Assembly: GCA_050084515.1 (NCBI GenBank)
Contig: CM114272.1
Coordinates: 50,406,001 to 50,470,000, forward strand
Direction: 5' to 3'
From: Blasia pusilla
Taxonomy: Eukaryota; Marchantiophyta; Marchantiopsida; Blasiales
Length of the DNA stretch: 64,000 nucleotides
The notes beneath the pieces were generated by a model. The model saw only the letters and a program-made list of their open reading frames with translations, was not told where the DNA came from and ran no database searches. This document shows positions 11,567 to 24,240 of the stretch, piece after piece (within the stretch, counting starts at the first letter, position 1; each line of letters starts with the position of its first letter). The position numbers and the translations under genes are program-made.

Positions 11567-13077
11567 TTGGCTGTAGGAGAGCGGCCGAGTGTTGTTGTTC
11601 GAGATGGGGTTGCACCTAAGCAACCACCGATACCCGCGCCGGAGAGTCCTACCGTAGTCATGATGGAGACTTGGGAGCCAGATATGGGCCTTAAGTTGAC
11701 AGGAGGAGAGCAACGCCGGATACATCAGTTCCTCAGGAGTTATAGGAGTTGCTTTGCGTTTAGCATGGAGGGTTTGGGTACGTTGAAGGGACCGGGGATC
11801 CGCATTGAGTTGTCGAGTGATACGCTGATCTTCTGACGACCCTACAGGTACAGTGATATGGAGAGGGCTCTGATTCAGAGTATGAGCCAGGACTTGGTCG
11901 GAGCAAGACTAGTGGAGATGTCGCATGGGGAGTATGCATCTGCCACTGTCATGCTCGCCAAGAAGGATCTGCATGGCAACTGGATGGATAGACGGATGTG
12001 TGGGGATTATCGACCTATCAATCAGCAGACAAAGTCCGATAGGTATGCCATGCTCACCCCTGAGGAGATCTTCGATGTGATTGGTCACGCAAAGGTCTTC
12101 AACTCATTGGATTTGTGAGTCGGATACCATCAACTGCCTATCAGATTGGGGGACAGGCAGAAGACGGCATTTTGGGGCATTGATCCTCATAGGAAGGATT
12201 GTTTGTACCACTGGTGGTTCTTACCATTTGGGTTAAAGAACACTCCGGCTGAGTTTCAGAGGGTCATGGATAGGATCTTGGCTGGTCTGGATTTTTCTAG
12301 GTGTTATATTGATGACATCGTAGTCTTTAGCGCCACGGTTGAGGAGCATGCACGACATCTAGAGGAAATGTTTTGAGGATTGCAATTACATGGGCTGAAG
12401 CTACATCCATGCAAGTGCAAGTTCTTCTACAACCAGATTGAGTACTTGGGTCATATGATATACCCAAGGGGCCTTGGTGTTCAGCACATGAAGGTAGAGG
12501 CTATCTCACGCATTCCACGCCCTGCAGATGTGAGCCGTTTTTGCGCATTCATGGGATTGGCAAACTTCTATCAGCGGTACGTCAAGGGATTCAGTTTGAT
12601 TGCAAAGCCGCTAACCTTGCTGACCAAGGTGGATCACGAGTGGCATGAGGGGGATGAGCGTGAGCGAGCATTTTAGTTGCTCAAGGATAGGTTGACGTTC
12701 GTGCCCATCTTGAGGAGACCGATCAGGGGGCGTCTTTTCCACTTGCACACAGATTGGAGCATGTTGGGGCTTGGAGCGGTGCTCACCCAGCATGATGATG
12801 AGGGTAGAGAGTTTGTGGTGGCTTAGCTAGCTGCTCGAACAACGTTGCAGAGGCAAAGTACAACTCGTATGAGGGTGAGTGCTTGGTTGTCGTGTGGGTT
12901 GTCGCACATTTCAGGTGTTACTTATTCGGAAATCCCTTGACCATCATCACTGATCATCAACCACTGAAGTGGTTGATGGAGTCTGACAAGCTTATAGGGA
13001 AGCTTGCAAGATGGGCTCTGTTGTTGAAGGAGTATGATTTTCAGGTGGTACATAGACTTGGGATGCAGATGGGTTGA
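11567..13077 (+). pseudogene. pol: Ty3 reverse transcriptase and RNase H (copy 1)
   Basis: Copies element RNA into DNA and degrades the RNA strand. RT blocks: GEYASATVMLAKK, RRMCGDYRPINQQTKSDRYAM, GYHQLPIR after a stop at 12116-12118, FLPFGLKNTPAEFQRVM, the catalytic YIDD at 12305-12316, LHPCKCKFF and YLGHMIYP. RNase H follows with LHTDWSMLGLGAVLTQHDDEG (first catalytic Asp intact) at 12744-12800, then TDHQPLKWLMESDKL around 12949-12990 in a shifted frame. Stops at 11834-11836, 12116-12118 and 12674-12676 break it. The first two stand where copy 2 has arginine codons. Confidence 0.92.
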
Positions 13078-13433
13078 GTCGTAACTCATGCCCGAGTAAG
13101 CGAGATGCGACTGAAGCTCGATGGCATGGAGAGAGTGATGAGGAGTCAGTGTCAGGATGGCACGCGCCAGCCTATTTAGGCATGTTGGCTATGGAGAGCC
13201 AGAGTGTGGAGACTTCGATGGCGAGGTCTAGTGGAGAGTCCTTGGATCCCAAGGCCAGTGAGGAGACGACAAGTGGCCGAGATATTCATGATGATAGAGT
13301 AGTCTTGGAGTACCTTCGTATTGGCAGCTTTGCGAGCACCGTAGGTGCTAGAGAGTGTGATCGGATCCTACAACGTGCCAGAAAATTTCGTTGGGAGGGG
13401 ACATATGTTTTGAGGGTTTGAGAGGATGGTAGA

Positions 13434-14180
13434 GTATGCGTATTGTCGCATCCTTTGTAGAGAGTATGACTAGTGTAGCATGCCCACGAAGAGTTGGGTC
13501 ACTTTGGGGTAAAGCGGACGTACAACTTGTTGCAGATTCACTATTGGTGGCAAGGCATGCAGACTGACGTTTAGTAGTTTGTTGCCAGGTGCATGGTGTG
13601 TGATCGGGTCCGAGCATCCTTCAATGCTCCGACTCCACAATTACATCCATTATTGATCATAGGCTTAGGATATAGATAAAGTTTGGATTTTGCAGGACCT
13701 TTGCCTTTGACAGAGCCTCACAATCGTTATGTGTTGGTGATGGTCGAGCACTTCTCGAAGTGAATCGAGTTGGTTGCATTGCCTGACAAAGCAAGTGAGG
13801 GAGTAGCTTATGCCTTCCTTGACAAAGTGCTGAGTCATTATGGCGCACCGGCTGAGGTGTTGACAAACTAGGGTACCGAGTTTCGCGGTGAGTTTCAAGC
13901 CTTGTGTGATCAGGCGCTGATCGACCACCGCACGACTTCGCGAGATCATCCCGAGGCCGATGGATTAGCGGAGAGAGTTGTGCAGACGGTGAAGAGGGAT
14001 TTACACAAGTATGGCTTGGAGAGAGATCACCTAGGAGATTTGGACCTCCAGTTTCTGTACGTGGTTGGCGATGGGATACAGATTCAGCAAGCAGGCATCC
14101 TTAGCATCTTTTTCACCGTACTTGCTACTTTATGGCCGAGAGCCAAATTTACCTACGACCATTTATCAAGATGTTGGTGA
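13434..14180 (+). pseudogene. Ty3 integrase core (copy 1)
   Basis: Integrase joins the cDNA to the chromosome. Across frames the zinc-binding HHCC region is visible (HEELGHFGVKRTY, then ARCMVCDRVR). The catalytic core follows with DFAGPL for the first Asp, LTN-stop-GTEFRGEF where copy 2 still shows GACCAG (Asp-Gln), and DHPEADGLAERVVQTVKR for the Glu. The stop at 13869-13871 removes the second catalytic-Asp neighbourhood. The reading frame shifts again near 14060. Confidence 0.87.
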
Positions 14181-14238
14181 GGTGTTGGACCTTGATGACC
14201 TAGATGTATGGATGCGAGCATGTTCTTAGAGGGCTTAG

Positions 14239-14739
14239 TTGTTTCGCAGAGTGATGCCCATGGCGTTCGAGAACTTGGCGATTGCGCAACATCGGGATAC
14301 GTTGAGGTATGCGACTATTCGGGGTGGTGGTTATCGACCAACTATCTTGAGGTTTCATCAGGGAAATTATGTCTACCTGCAGCTGACGGCACTGACGACG
14401 TTGGATGTGACTACATGGCGCACTATCCTGAGAGTGCGTGATGTTTTGACATCCGGTGTTCTCATGCTGGAGGATCGCGATGGTATGGTATGGAAGGAGC
14501 ATGTGCGTAATTGTGCGCTATGTCACCTTCCTAACATTGATAGTATAGTAGATGCGAGCTCAATAGTAGTTCCTGCACGCTTGCGTTGTATGTTGTGTGG
14601 TTCCGCTCGTGGTGCGGCCACGATGCTAGTCTGTGATGGATGTTTGAGAGGTTGGCATATGGCATGTTTGACGCCATCTCTAGGGTTCCTTGGGGATGAT
14701 GGATGTGTCCCAGATGTACAAAGAGGAGATACTAGATAG
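14239..14739 (+). pseudogene. Integrase C-terminal region plus PHD finger (copy 1)
   Basis: The first ~110 residues continue the integrase C-terminus (FHQGNYVYLQ, then a segment like the GPY/F region). From 14587 a PHD zinc finger begins: C-x2-C (CMLC), C-x2-C (CDGC), then GWHMAC giving His and Cys. The last Cys pair is present in the DNA as W-x-C-x2-C, but only in another frame, so a one-base indel has broken the final zinc site. PHD fingers usually bind the histone H3 tail. This position normally holds a chromodomain in chromoviral Ty3 elements, so a targeting role is likely. Copy 2 has the same finger with a different lesion. Confidence 0.83.
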
Positions 14740-14910
14740 GTTTTGATTCCGACTTTTTCTATGATATGGATGATAAGAAGGCGACTAACCATGGGGCCAC
14801 ATGAGCACCCGGCCTTACTGCTCTTAGCTTCCTAAAGATGTATGTCGTGGTAGGTAGGGATAGATGGCTATCTGGAGTTAGAGGGACCTAACCACCAACT
14901 AGGGAGGTGA

Positions 14911-15037
14911 TTGGAGATATTTTGGTACTTCTCGCCTCTATGTATGGATGCCATGAGTTAGCATGGGATTGCGTGTGTTTGTGTGTGTATTCGATGACAG
15001 CGATGTATGTTGTGTAGCGATGTGTATGTGCACAACA
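14911..15037 (+). repeat. Extra copy of the LTR 3' end, directly upstream of the 3' LTR
   Basis: This 127-bp block begins right after a purine-rich tract (AGGGAGGTGA at 14901-14910), where an LTR should start. It matches the last ~129 bp of the 3' LTR (15553-15681) and ends in the same GCACAACA. The two bases GC separate it from the 3' LTR. Copy 2 has the same arrangement. Confidence 0.88.
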
Positions 15038-15039
15038 GC

Positions 15040-15681
15040 TGTCACGATTGTTAGGATAGATCGGTGGGATCTAGCAGAGCGTCTGCACGAGTAGTGGAGG
15101 AGAGGCCCATGAGGTCGAGGATGACTTGTTGAGGCCCCGGGAAACCCCAGAGAGTAGGTTTCCCCTTCATTTCGGCTCATTTGGAGCCATATAGAGAAAC
15201 TTACTATTTCGGGTAAGTTTTCATATTGTGGATAGTTTACTTTCCACTTTGGGAAGTGGCCCTTGACCCGCTACAGTAGGTCAAGAGCCAAGGAGGTGAC
15301 CTGCGAGCATAGGTTACCGTTGAGAGAGCTTGGGAGAGAGAAGGGGGTATACCTCCAAGAAAGAAAGCTTGAGAGCTCATTCTCTTTTTGTTAAACCTCC
15401 TAGCATGAGGCGGCGGAGCTATGGTCCCTTGCCTTGTGAGTGTAACCCAAGCCTCTCATTAGGAGAGTGGTTTTGGTTTGACATAAGAGAGAGTGCACAC
15501 CTTTGAGAGTTATGGTGTGAGATGGTGTAGAGAGAGATTGGATCTTACTTTATTGGAGACATTTTAGTACTTCTCGCCTCTGTGTATGGATATCATGGGT
15601 TAGCATGGGATCGTGTGTGTTTGTGTGTGAGTGTTCAATGACAGCGATGTATGTTGTGTAGCGATGTGTATGCGCACAACA
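15040..15681 (+). repeat. 3' LTR of Ty3 copy 1
   Basis: Begins TGTCACGATT and ends GCGCACAACA. It matches the nested solo LTR (4737-5379, inverted) and the partial 5' LTR (5384-5880). At 642 bp it is nearly the same length as the solo LTR (643 bp). A diverged, inverted fragment of the same family lies at 20994-21420. Confidence 0.9.
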
Positions 15682-16430
15682 CCTTAATTGAAATGGTATA
15701 GATTGTACATGCTTGTGCAACTCATTCCCTAATGCTGCCATATCATCCTCCAAAGTAACGAGCCAACACTTCATATCATAGAAAAAAATAATTATCACCT
15801 ATTTATGACTCCAATAAAAAAAATCACTTTTGATAAATATGTCATATATAAGAGCTCTAATCTATTTTATCACCTTATGATAAAACAATAGTAATAGAAA
15901 CTTTGATGTTCAAACCCCTTAAGCAAGATGTTCCTTAGAAAAACAATAACTTCTTGCTCAAAAACTAGAGAGAGAGAGAGAGATTGACCTTATAGAACAT
16001 AAGTGCGTATGCCTTATGATCCTTTTGCATTTGTTTGTTTGTCCTTGCCTTTTACTATATCTTAGAAACTATAAATAACCAATAAAAATAAATTTATACG
16101 TTAAATGGTCAAATTGACCACATATTTTCCTAAAACATACAAGCTAATTACAAAAGAGGTTTAAACCCCCAAAACTACAAGTCTCGACATGCTTGGTATG
16201 TTGGGACGACATATTCTAAAGCACTGCTCATGGGTAGATTGTAATGAGTGAACTGTATGCAAGAAATATAGCAATACTATCTATTGAGTTGTCCATTGAT
16301 ATAGTTGGAACATGTTGTGAGCTTGCGATGTCATCCCCTTGGTTAGTAGGTGTGGATTATTATGTCGTGTAATCCATGTGACTTGTGGCAATTGTGCCCC
16401 AAGTAAGGTGTCCAGTGGACTTAGTCAAAG
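15682..16430. other. AT-rich spacer
   Basis: No gene or mobile-element motif recognised. A short (GA)n run lies at about 15967-15985. Confidence 0.55.
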
Positions 16431-17106
16431 AAACGAAGACCTCTCCTTCTTTTGAAGCTCGACTCACGGGCCCTCCTCTGCAGCTTAATGCCAGGGTTGT
16501 TCACCTTGGCAAGTAGTGATGATCTATGGGTAGCAAGCGGGGTCTCTTTAGGCACCCTGCCACTTGGAGGCAGCCCCTCCGCACAAATAGGACAACGAGT
16601 CCCTATCTGGACTCTCGGGCTGGGAGCTTAAACATTCTTCCCATATCCTAAATAAGTTGTTTGCCAAACCTCTACATATCAGCTGCCTTGAGCCCAACAT
16701 ATCTCCATCCTCCCGAGCTTGTGAGGAGTATCAATTCACCTATCAAAGGCACATACCAAAGTTCACCATCCCCAAGTTGGGTGGGGAATACCGGCATGTT
16801 TATGTGAGACGATCAAAGGCCCCCTGCAGTCCGGATCTGGACAGAGAGTTTAAACTGGTCTATAAGAGGAGACCACGGTTCCACATGATCATTTTTGGTG
16901 TACGTCCCACATAAGACTTTGTCTCATTTAAGATCATGTGCGCAACTTTGGGCTTTGAATTTCAGGCTACAGCTAGGGTTACTCAGACGATGAGTGGGCG
17001 TCAGTGTATCTTGAAGGCGTCTATCAAGGGAAGACGAGGCCAATATTCGGCTTGCCATAAAACCTAGATATCTCAAGAACTGAGACGTGCCTACAACTAG
17101 AGGGCT

Positions 17107-18339
17107 ATGGTAGTTGAGGGTGGTTCCAGCTCAAAGGAAGGGCCCATCTCCACAAAACCGTTGGTGATCTACACACATAATAACTTTAGTGATCTCCAAA
17201 GAACCAACATTGAAGAGCCCGCACATGAAGAGGTTCCATGTTGCAAGCAGCCACACCTACGCCAAAAGCGTGCCTGCCAACCCCCAACCCACTTAGTGAC
17301 AAGTCTCTATTTGGATACTTGGAACTTTTATGGACTAACCCATCCAATAAAGCAGTTGGAGGTTGCCAAAGTTTTGCTGAAAAATCAAATATATATATGC
17401 AGTGGTCAGGAAACTTGGGAAACCAAGCTAATAGACATACCCCATGTACCACACTATGCATGGTTTGGAAAGATGTGCAGCATCCAGGCAGATAACAACA
17501 GAGGTATGAAGGGTGTAGGGTTCTTCATCAGAGACTTCATGTTGGACATGTGTGAGATCATCAACATTGGGCTCGAGTATAAACACAAGATATGCGTCAA
17601 ATTCTGAGTAGAGTGCAACTCGCGGGATATATATATTGGGTGTATTTACATCCCCATGAACAGTGAATCTACGATTGTAACAGAGGCAATGTTTGATAGT
17701 GTGAAAATTGAATACCTTGGTTTCCAGAAAAAGGGGAACATAGTCTTGTTGGGAGACTTCAACAGCTGGGTGGGGCAAGGCACTGATCCCCAAGCGGAGA
17801 TCGGGACGTTTGGAGATGTGAGAGTGAATGGCAATGACACACAATTGATCATGATGTTAAGGGAACTTTAACTAATGACACTAAATGATAGGAATAAGGC
17901 GGGGTCCCCGGCTTGGACAAGGGTCAACTTCAAGGAGAATGAAATCCCCATTGTGGACTACATAGATGTGGATGAGGAACTCTACACACGTAGTGGAAAG
18001 ATCATAGTGGATGCAATAGACATTGGAAGATCAGATCATTCATTGGTTTGGACAGAGTTGCAGCAAAGACGAAAATTCTCGACCAAACCAATGAAGAGAG
18101 TGGTCAAGAAATGGAGGATAGAGGACTACCAAGATGAAGGTAATAAGAAGGTGTACATTGGCAAGTTGGAAGAAAATCTCTTGGCATTTGACACTTTCAT
18201 TGAATCTACCGTCAAGACCTTTGGTTTCACAAGAACAACTGTGGACATGGTACTGGCATGGTGGGAACATGGAGTGATAGATGCAGACGAGATTGCTGTC
18301 GGCACGAAATTGATGATATGCGGCAGAGGCGTCAAATGA
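17107..18339 (+). pseudogene. LINE endonuclease domain (EEP family)
   Basis: This domain nicks target DNA to prime reverse transcription. Recognisable blocks in order: TWNFYGLTHP near the start, GQETWE with the catalytic Glu (about 17405-17422), NIVLLGDFNSWVGQG (about 17737-17782), and IGRSDHSLVW with the terminal Asp-His pair (about 18022-18051). Stops near 17607 and 17871 interrupt it, but the frame is kept across them, so the decay is mild. Confidence 0.85.
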
Positions 18340-18545
18340 CGGTCCTTGGAACTCAAGGCAACCATTGCCAAACAAAGGAAAGCGTATATAACAAGTGCCA
18401 AAGCCAAGTACGATGCATCCTTGTGGGTAGAATATGTGGCTCTACGTAAGGAACCCCGTCTTCTCGTGCGCATGCACTAGAAGAAATTGAACCAATCGAC
18501 ATACTTATCCTTCAATGAGAATTTCACGGAGAGTCAGAAAAAGTT

Positions 18546-20616
18546 ATGGATAGAAGTACAAAAACTGAGCAAGGACAAGGACAAAACAACGTAAAAGCCT
18601 TGAAGAGAAAAGATAGTGGAATGGTGACCACGGCTAAACAGATTGGACATGTGTTGGAAGACCATTACAAGGAGTTAGGCATGAAGCCTGCTCGGACATC
18701 CCTTGAAGAGCACAACTTCGAGAGGGTGGTGGAGGATTTTGCTAAGATACAACGGGAGAAGGTAGATGATGAGGTTGAGTTGGGCAACCCATATAACAAT
18801 TGGTTCTCCCTGGCTGAGGTGGGAGCAGCGATCAAAGAACTTGTGAACCACAAAGCAGGCGGTGGTGATGAGCTTGTGAATGAGTTGTTGAAGTATGGCG
18901 ATGCTGCTATCGCTTGTTCTCTAGTGAGTCTCTTCAACCTGGTTTGGCGGGCATAAGTCATCCCACAAAGATGGCGGGTGGGAGTCATCATAAACCTCTT
19001 CAAAAAAGGTGAGCGAGAAGACCATGGAAACTATAGGGGTATTACTTTGTTGAGTGTAGTCGGGAAGCTCCTTTGCCGTATACTCAACAAAAGGATCTCT
19101 GAGTACCTGGAGGAGAATTTTGTCGTCAAGGAAGGCCAATCTAGCTTCCGGAAAGCCCAAGGATGCATGGATCACATCTGCACTTTCAGTCTGATTATCC
19201 AGGGTAGGAAAAAAGAGGGGAAACCCACCAATTGCTTCTTCTTGGACCTCAAGAAGGCATACGACACTATATGGCCTGACGGGCTATCTTATAGCTTGTG
19301 GAAGGCGGGGCTCATAGGGGAAAATGTGGAGGGTGGTGGAGAAGACGTACCAAAACACAAGGAGTAGAGTTCTGGTGAATGGCCAAAAGAGTGGGATATT
19401 CGACATCAAGCAAGGAGTGGCTCAAGGACTCTCGCACTCCCCCACTCTCTTCAACATTTTCGTGAATTCCCTATTGGAAGAAATGGAGGATAGTGGACTA
19501 GGCATACGGGTGGGCAACAGCTCTGTTGTTGCCCTCATGTTTGATGATGACTTTGGTGGCCTCGAGGAAATAGGAGAGAAACTCCAAGACATTATCTCCC
19601 TGACCAAAATCTGGTGTGACATGTGGGGCATGGAGGCAAATGTACTGAAGTGTGGTGTGATGATTTTCAATGGCAAGGAGGAGGACCAAGACCATCAGTG
19701 GTACAGGGGTGAACAAGAGATTCCTCGTATGGCTACATACACCTATTTGGGCATAGAATTCTCAGAAGATTGCATGTGGGATGCACACATTAAGAAGACT
19801 ACTGAGAAAGGCCACAAGAAGGTGAACGGTCTGTCCAGATTCCTACACTATTGGGATATCACATCAGAAGTAAAGTGCTCTGTCATTTTGCATTCCATTC
19901 GTCCCTCGCTTGAATATGGGGCAGCACTGTGGGATGCCAACACCAAACAAAGGGACGGACTTGAAGTTGTGCACCTCAAGGCATTTCAGGGTATGATGTC
20001 AACCTCATCACGAACAACCCGAGTGGGTGTGAGATCAGATCTAGGTGTGGGACCCTTGGAGGATAGACGTTACATCATCAAGTTGAAATGGCAGAGGCAG
20101 TTGGAGACAATGGACTCCCATCGCTATCCTAAAGAGGTGATGGGGAAAACTTGGACCCAAAGAAGACCCGTAAAGCATGCCAAATCTTGGACGAAAAAGG
20201 TTCAAAAGATTGTGCAAGCTTCCAAGCTCCCAACAGAGCCTGAATTGTGGGAGCAAGATGAGAAAACATTTGTGGATACCATAACCAAAGCAGTGGGCAA
20301 ACGCTCATAGCAGAACAACATGGAGGAAGCCATGAAAATGTCTGACCTCTCTCTCTTGATGGTATATCTTGAGAAGGAAGAACTGAAGAACTATTTGCGG
20401 GGAACCCCTTGCTTGGGAACCCGGCTCAAGTTCAAGTTCAGAACGGGAGCAATCCCCTTGAACCATAAGAAAAGCACGATGGGAACACAACTAAACTCCT
20501 GCGCCTTGTGTGACGATGCAAATGAAACCTCTAGTCGTTACTTGGTCTCCTGCGCAAAATTCACAACATACAGAGCAAGAGCATATGTTGATATTGCTAA
20601 GCTGGTAGCACCATAA
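18546..20616 (+). pseudogene. LINE reverse transcriptase with C-terminal Cys motif
   Basis: RT blocks across frames: WRVGVIINLFKKG, NYRGITLLSVVGKLL, CFFLDLKKAYDTIW with the first catalytic Asp (about 19234-19275), GVAQGLSHSPTLFN (about 19416-19460), and ALMFDDDFGGL at 19531-19563. The active site reads F-D-D-D instead of the usual F/Y-A-D-D, a single-base Ala-to-Asp change (codon 19543-19545). The thumb continues to 20310. A separate frame (20320-20616) carries CALCDDANETSSRYLVSC, like the C-terminal zinc motif of L2/CR1-type LINEs but with Tyr where His is usual. A stop at about 18954 and a frameshift near 19340 break the ORF. Confidence 0.88.
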
Positions 20617-20895
20617 TTGTTCAACACATTCAGTTGATTCATTGCTTAAAGCTGCTGCACTGGTAAGTAATGTCTATTGGGGATCTTGATCACGTAAAGT
20701 AGATGGTGTGGTGAAGAGTTTCTTGGTTGATACTTGGAAGCTCCGCACAAATACGTAGTTTGATGAGCACTCATACTATATGAAGAGTGTCTCCCTCCTC
20801 TCATATGGTACCTTCTTCACTTGCTTCTCTCTCTACACCCATCCCTGTCTCAAGCATCGTCCAACATGGGCGCGGGGTCTATGGTCGCAAGGCTA

Positions 20896-21420
<525 letters not shown>

Positions 21421-21599
21421 ATTCCTTAAGTAGGCGGGAGCAATACTCGAGAGGGTCGGAAATTGATTGGAGAAATTGGGTGAAGGTGACTTACTAGCAC
21501 AATGAAAATTTCCAATAATGGTGGTTAGAGTCTCTGAAGAAGGGGAAAAACGTGAGGCATTTTACACTTGTGGATGATGTTTCAAAATGGAAGCAATAA

Positions 21600-22260
21600 A
21601 GGATATATGTTCTTGAGAGTTTAAGGACCAAGGTTCTTAAGGTTCATTACGATGCATCTAGGGTGGGACATCGACGTCAGGTAGCAACTTTCAACATTCT
21701 TAGAAAAATATTTATGTCGGTTATCTCAAGACAAGGATACCATAAAGAACGTTGAATCAAGTTTGGTTTGCCATAAAATTTGAACAGACTATGGCAAGAT
21801 ACCAAAGAGTCTTCAACATTTTCCATTTATGAGTGAACTATAGGAAAGTGTCACAAAGAATTTCATTATGGATTTACCAAAATCGGAAGGATTTAATTTG
21901 ATCATGGTAGTGGTAAATTAATTTCTAGGATGGGAGTTCATTATGACTCAAAATATAATTATAAAGTTGGAACTAGCTTATGATTTTTGGGCAAATGAGA
22001 ATGGGGGTATGCAATTAACATCGAGGAACATGCCACGGTGCAACCTTTGAGTGCATTAACCTATTCCTAATGGAGCGATGTTCATGAAGATAGAGGGCCG
22101 AAGGAGTGGGGAAGGAAAATCTACAAATTCATGTCACATTCTCTACCCTCATTGTGTTAGATTATTGCATTAAGTGATCACACATAAGTCATTAAAAGTG
22201 TGGTTGATTCCAAGATGGATCTCGGTACCCAATCAACTCGAGAGGTTGGTCATCATTGCA
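21600..22260 (+). pseudogene. Eroded Ty3 integrase remnant (another family)
   Basis: Broken frames still show the integrase zinc region (HYDASRVGHRR near 21640-21675) and the start of the core (NFIMDLPKSEGFNLIMVVV at about 21856-21915), matching the MDFITGLPKS pattern common in plant Ty3 integrases. Many stops and indels; no LTR identified. It differs from the integrases of copies 1 and 2. Confidence 0.65.
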
Positions 22261-22965
22261 TGGAATGGGATGATGTTAATCACAAATAGATGCAAGTGGA
22301 TACACAAGAGCGTATAAATTGAATCTCATACGCATAAGTTTTTTTATGGCTTTAGTGCGATAAGATGAAGGTAATGGTGGTGAGCATATGTAAAGGGATA
22401 TACGTTTCTTGAGGAAATACGACGAGTATGGCCGATTGTATGCATATAATGGCATGGGGAAAAATTCATATACATATAAAGTAGTGTTAAGGATGATACT
22501 GACACTCTTTGCTAGTGGATACGATTGGATGTTTTGAGTGGTGAGCAAGAGATGCAATCGTTAGTAGTGCTAATATGAGATAGAAAGCTAGGATGAATGT
22601 TGATTATTGTGGTTGTTGAGTTTTGTGGGAGTGGGTACATTTGACGATTATCATTACCAATAGGTTTGAGTGTGAGTGTGAGCACCATGTGGTAGTTGAT
22701 AGTGGTGAAATACTAGGAGAATAATGTTTATTTCCACCTTTACTCATGGTATGGAGGGATGTGTTGGGATAAGTAGCAAGGGTGGTTTCATGGGGAGTGG
22801 GGTGCGAGGTTAAGGAGGGATTCAATGTAGATGTTAAGACAATAAATACTTGGTGCATCAATGCATCAAGAGGGATGCATGTCCAACTTTAATTCAACCC
22901 CATGATATAATAATTATGTGCGTTTGGGAAGAACTACCAAGGGATGAGGAATGAGAAACTCTCTC
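22261..22965. other. No gene recognised
   Basis: Low-complexity, GT-rich sequence between the integrase remnant and Ty3 copy 2. No LTR is visible at the left side of copy 2. Confidence 0.5.
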
Positions 22966-22969
22966 TTAT

Positions 22970-23953
22970 ATGGAAAGTGCAGCACAGGTTGAGGCATCAG
23001 CTGCAGTTACGAGAGGAGCCACTCGAGCGTTAGAGCCACGTGGTGCTACTGTGGAGTTGGACCCACAGAGGGGTGAGGCTGGGAGGCAGGCTAGGCTTCC
23101 CCAGTCATTCTTGTTGTCTGAGGTGCTTAGGACTCCATCCATGGTTCCTACGCAGCCTATTGAGCCGACAGTGGGGATTGAGGCATCTATATCGCGTGTA
23201 GTAGACACGGATGCAACATCCAGTGCAGTATTGCGGATGGCAACTTTAGTGTTGGGATCCCCATTGTTTTCGGCCATGGAACTGATGGCTTTAGGAGTTG
23301 ACTTAGCTCTTGTATTTCAGCTAGCAGCCACGTTGTGTGAACATTGGGGTGTTACTTCTACACGTGTTGAGGTGGATGAGGATGTTGCGGTGCAGCGACC
23401 CTCTATGTCAGGTGTAGCATTGAGTACCAGTTCTACTTGGCAGGCAGCAGCGGCGAAGATGAATGCATTACCAGCCCGGCCAGCCATTGATCGTGAGAGG
23501 CTTACACTTGGTGTATGTATGTTGGACAACCGGAGTGGGATATTCCGATTTGGTGAGTCCTACATGATAGGTGTATAGACCAGATAGAGTCTTGTTAGAC
23601 TCTGGTGCCCAACCTTTGATGTTGGGAAAGGCGGCATGTATTGGTTTGGGTATTTGGAGGTCAGAGCTTGAGCCTTGCCCATTCGAGATTTCAAACATCA
23701 CTTGGAGGAGCCAATGATAGGTCTCAATTCATGACACGGGAGAAGTTTTATGTACAATTGAGACCAGATCATGCGACTGATAGCTCTTGGTTGGGAGTAC
23801 CTGCAGTAGTATTGTACCCGATGGGTTTTCAGATGGATTACTGGACTGAGACAGCGTCTTATATACCTGGTTGGCAGTTCAGGGATGGAAGTATCAGCCA
23901 AGTTCTTGTGAGATTTATTTATGGGGCTCGACCAAGAGGGTCTTCCCCAACGG
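22970..23953 (+). pseudogene. Module of unknown role and retropepsin (copy 2)
   Basis: The open frame 22970-23578 carries the same uncharacterised module as copy 1: LDPQRGEAGRQARLPQSF, LLSEVLRTPSM, MALGVDLALVFQLAATLCE. Directly after, around 23585-23640 in another frame, comes the protease signature LLDSGAQPLMLGKAA. The protease C-terminal half continues beyond a frameshift. Conservation of the module in two diverged copies shows it was under selection in the active element. Confidence 0.72.
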
Positions 23954-24240
23954 TGTTAGCATCTGTGGCTGGTTTTAGTGGAGTAGTCACTTGGCCAAGA
24001 GACTTTTTGGAGGGTAATGTTTCTACTATGGATTCTCCTGTGCATGAGGAGGTAGAGGAGGTCCCTTGTTTTGCAGCAGTAGCATCCTCATCGTTGGATG
24101 TGCCACTTTGGAGTTCAGGTGGAGCACTACGGTAGGAGGCTTATCGCCTAGTGCAAGAGGCTTGGTGTGAGGCTGTTATACCTCACGAGGAAGAGGAGGC
24201 CCCACGGCGGACTCCTACTTCTGGTCGAGTTGGGTTATCC

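Larger units (their letters stand above)
4721..15681 (+). mobile_element. Ty3-type LTR retrotransposon with DNMT3-like domain, copy 1 (decayed)
   Basis: A roughly 11-kb plus-strand element. The 5' LTR (4721-4736 plus 5384-5880, split by a nested solo LTR) and the 3' LTR (15040-15681) bracket a broken polyprotein. Order: gag with two zinc knuckles, an uncharacterised module, retropepsin, a DNMT3-like cytosine methyltransferase, reverse transcriptase, RNase H, integrase, and a PHD finger. Every domain is interrupted by stops or frameshifts, so this copy cannot move by itself. Domain order from protease to RT to RNase H to integrase is that of the Ty3 class. The methyltransferase and PHD finger are additions, shared with copy 2 at 22966-29336. 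Motifs and LTR comparison support the call strongly; the exact 5' boundary is less sure because the 5' LTR lacks its last ~130 bp. Confidence 0.9.
16431..20640 (+). mobile_element. LINE retrotransposon (non-LTR), decayed
   Basis: A plus-strand element with an apurinic-type endonuclease followed by a reverse transcriptase, and no LTRs. The 5' part (16431-17100) has only fragmentary frames and may be the remains of ORF1. The C-terminal part ends with a Cys-rich motif at about 20500-20560. Boundaries are approximate because I see no clear target-site duplication or poly-A tail. Confidence 0.85.
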
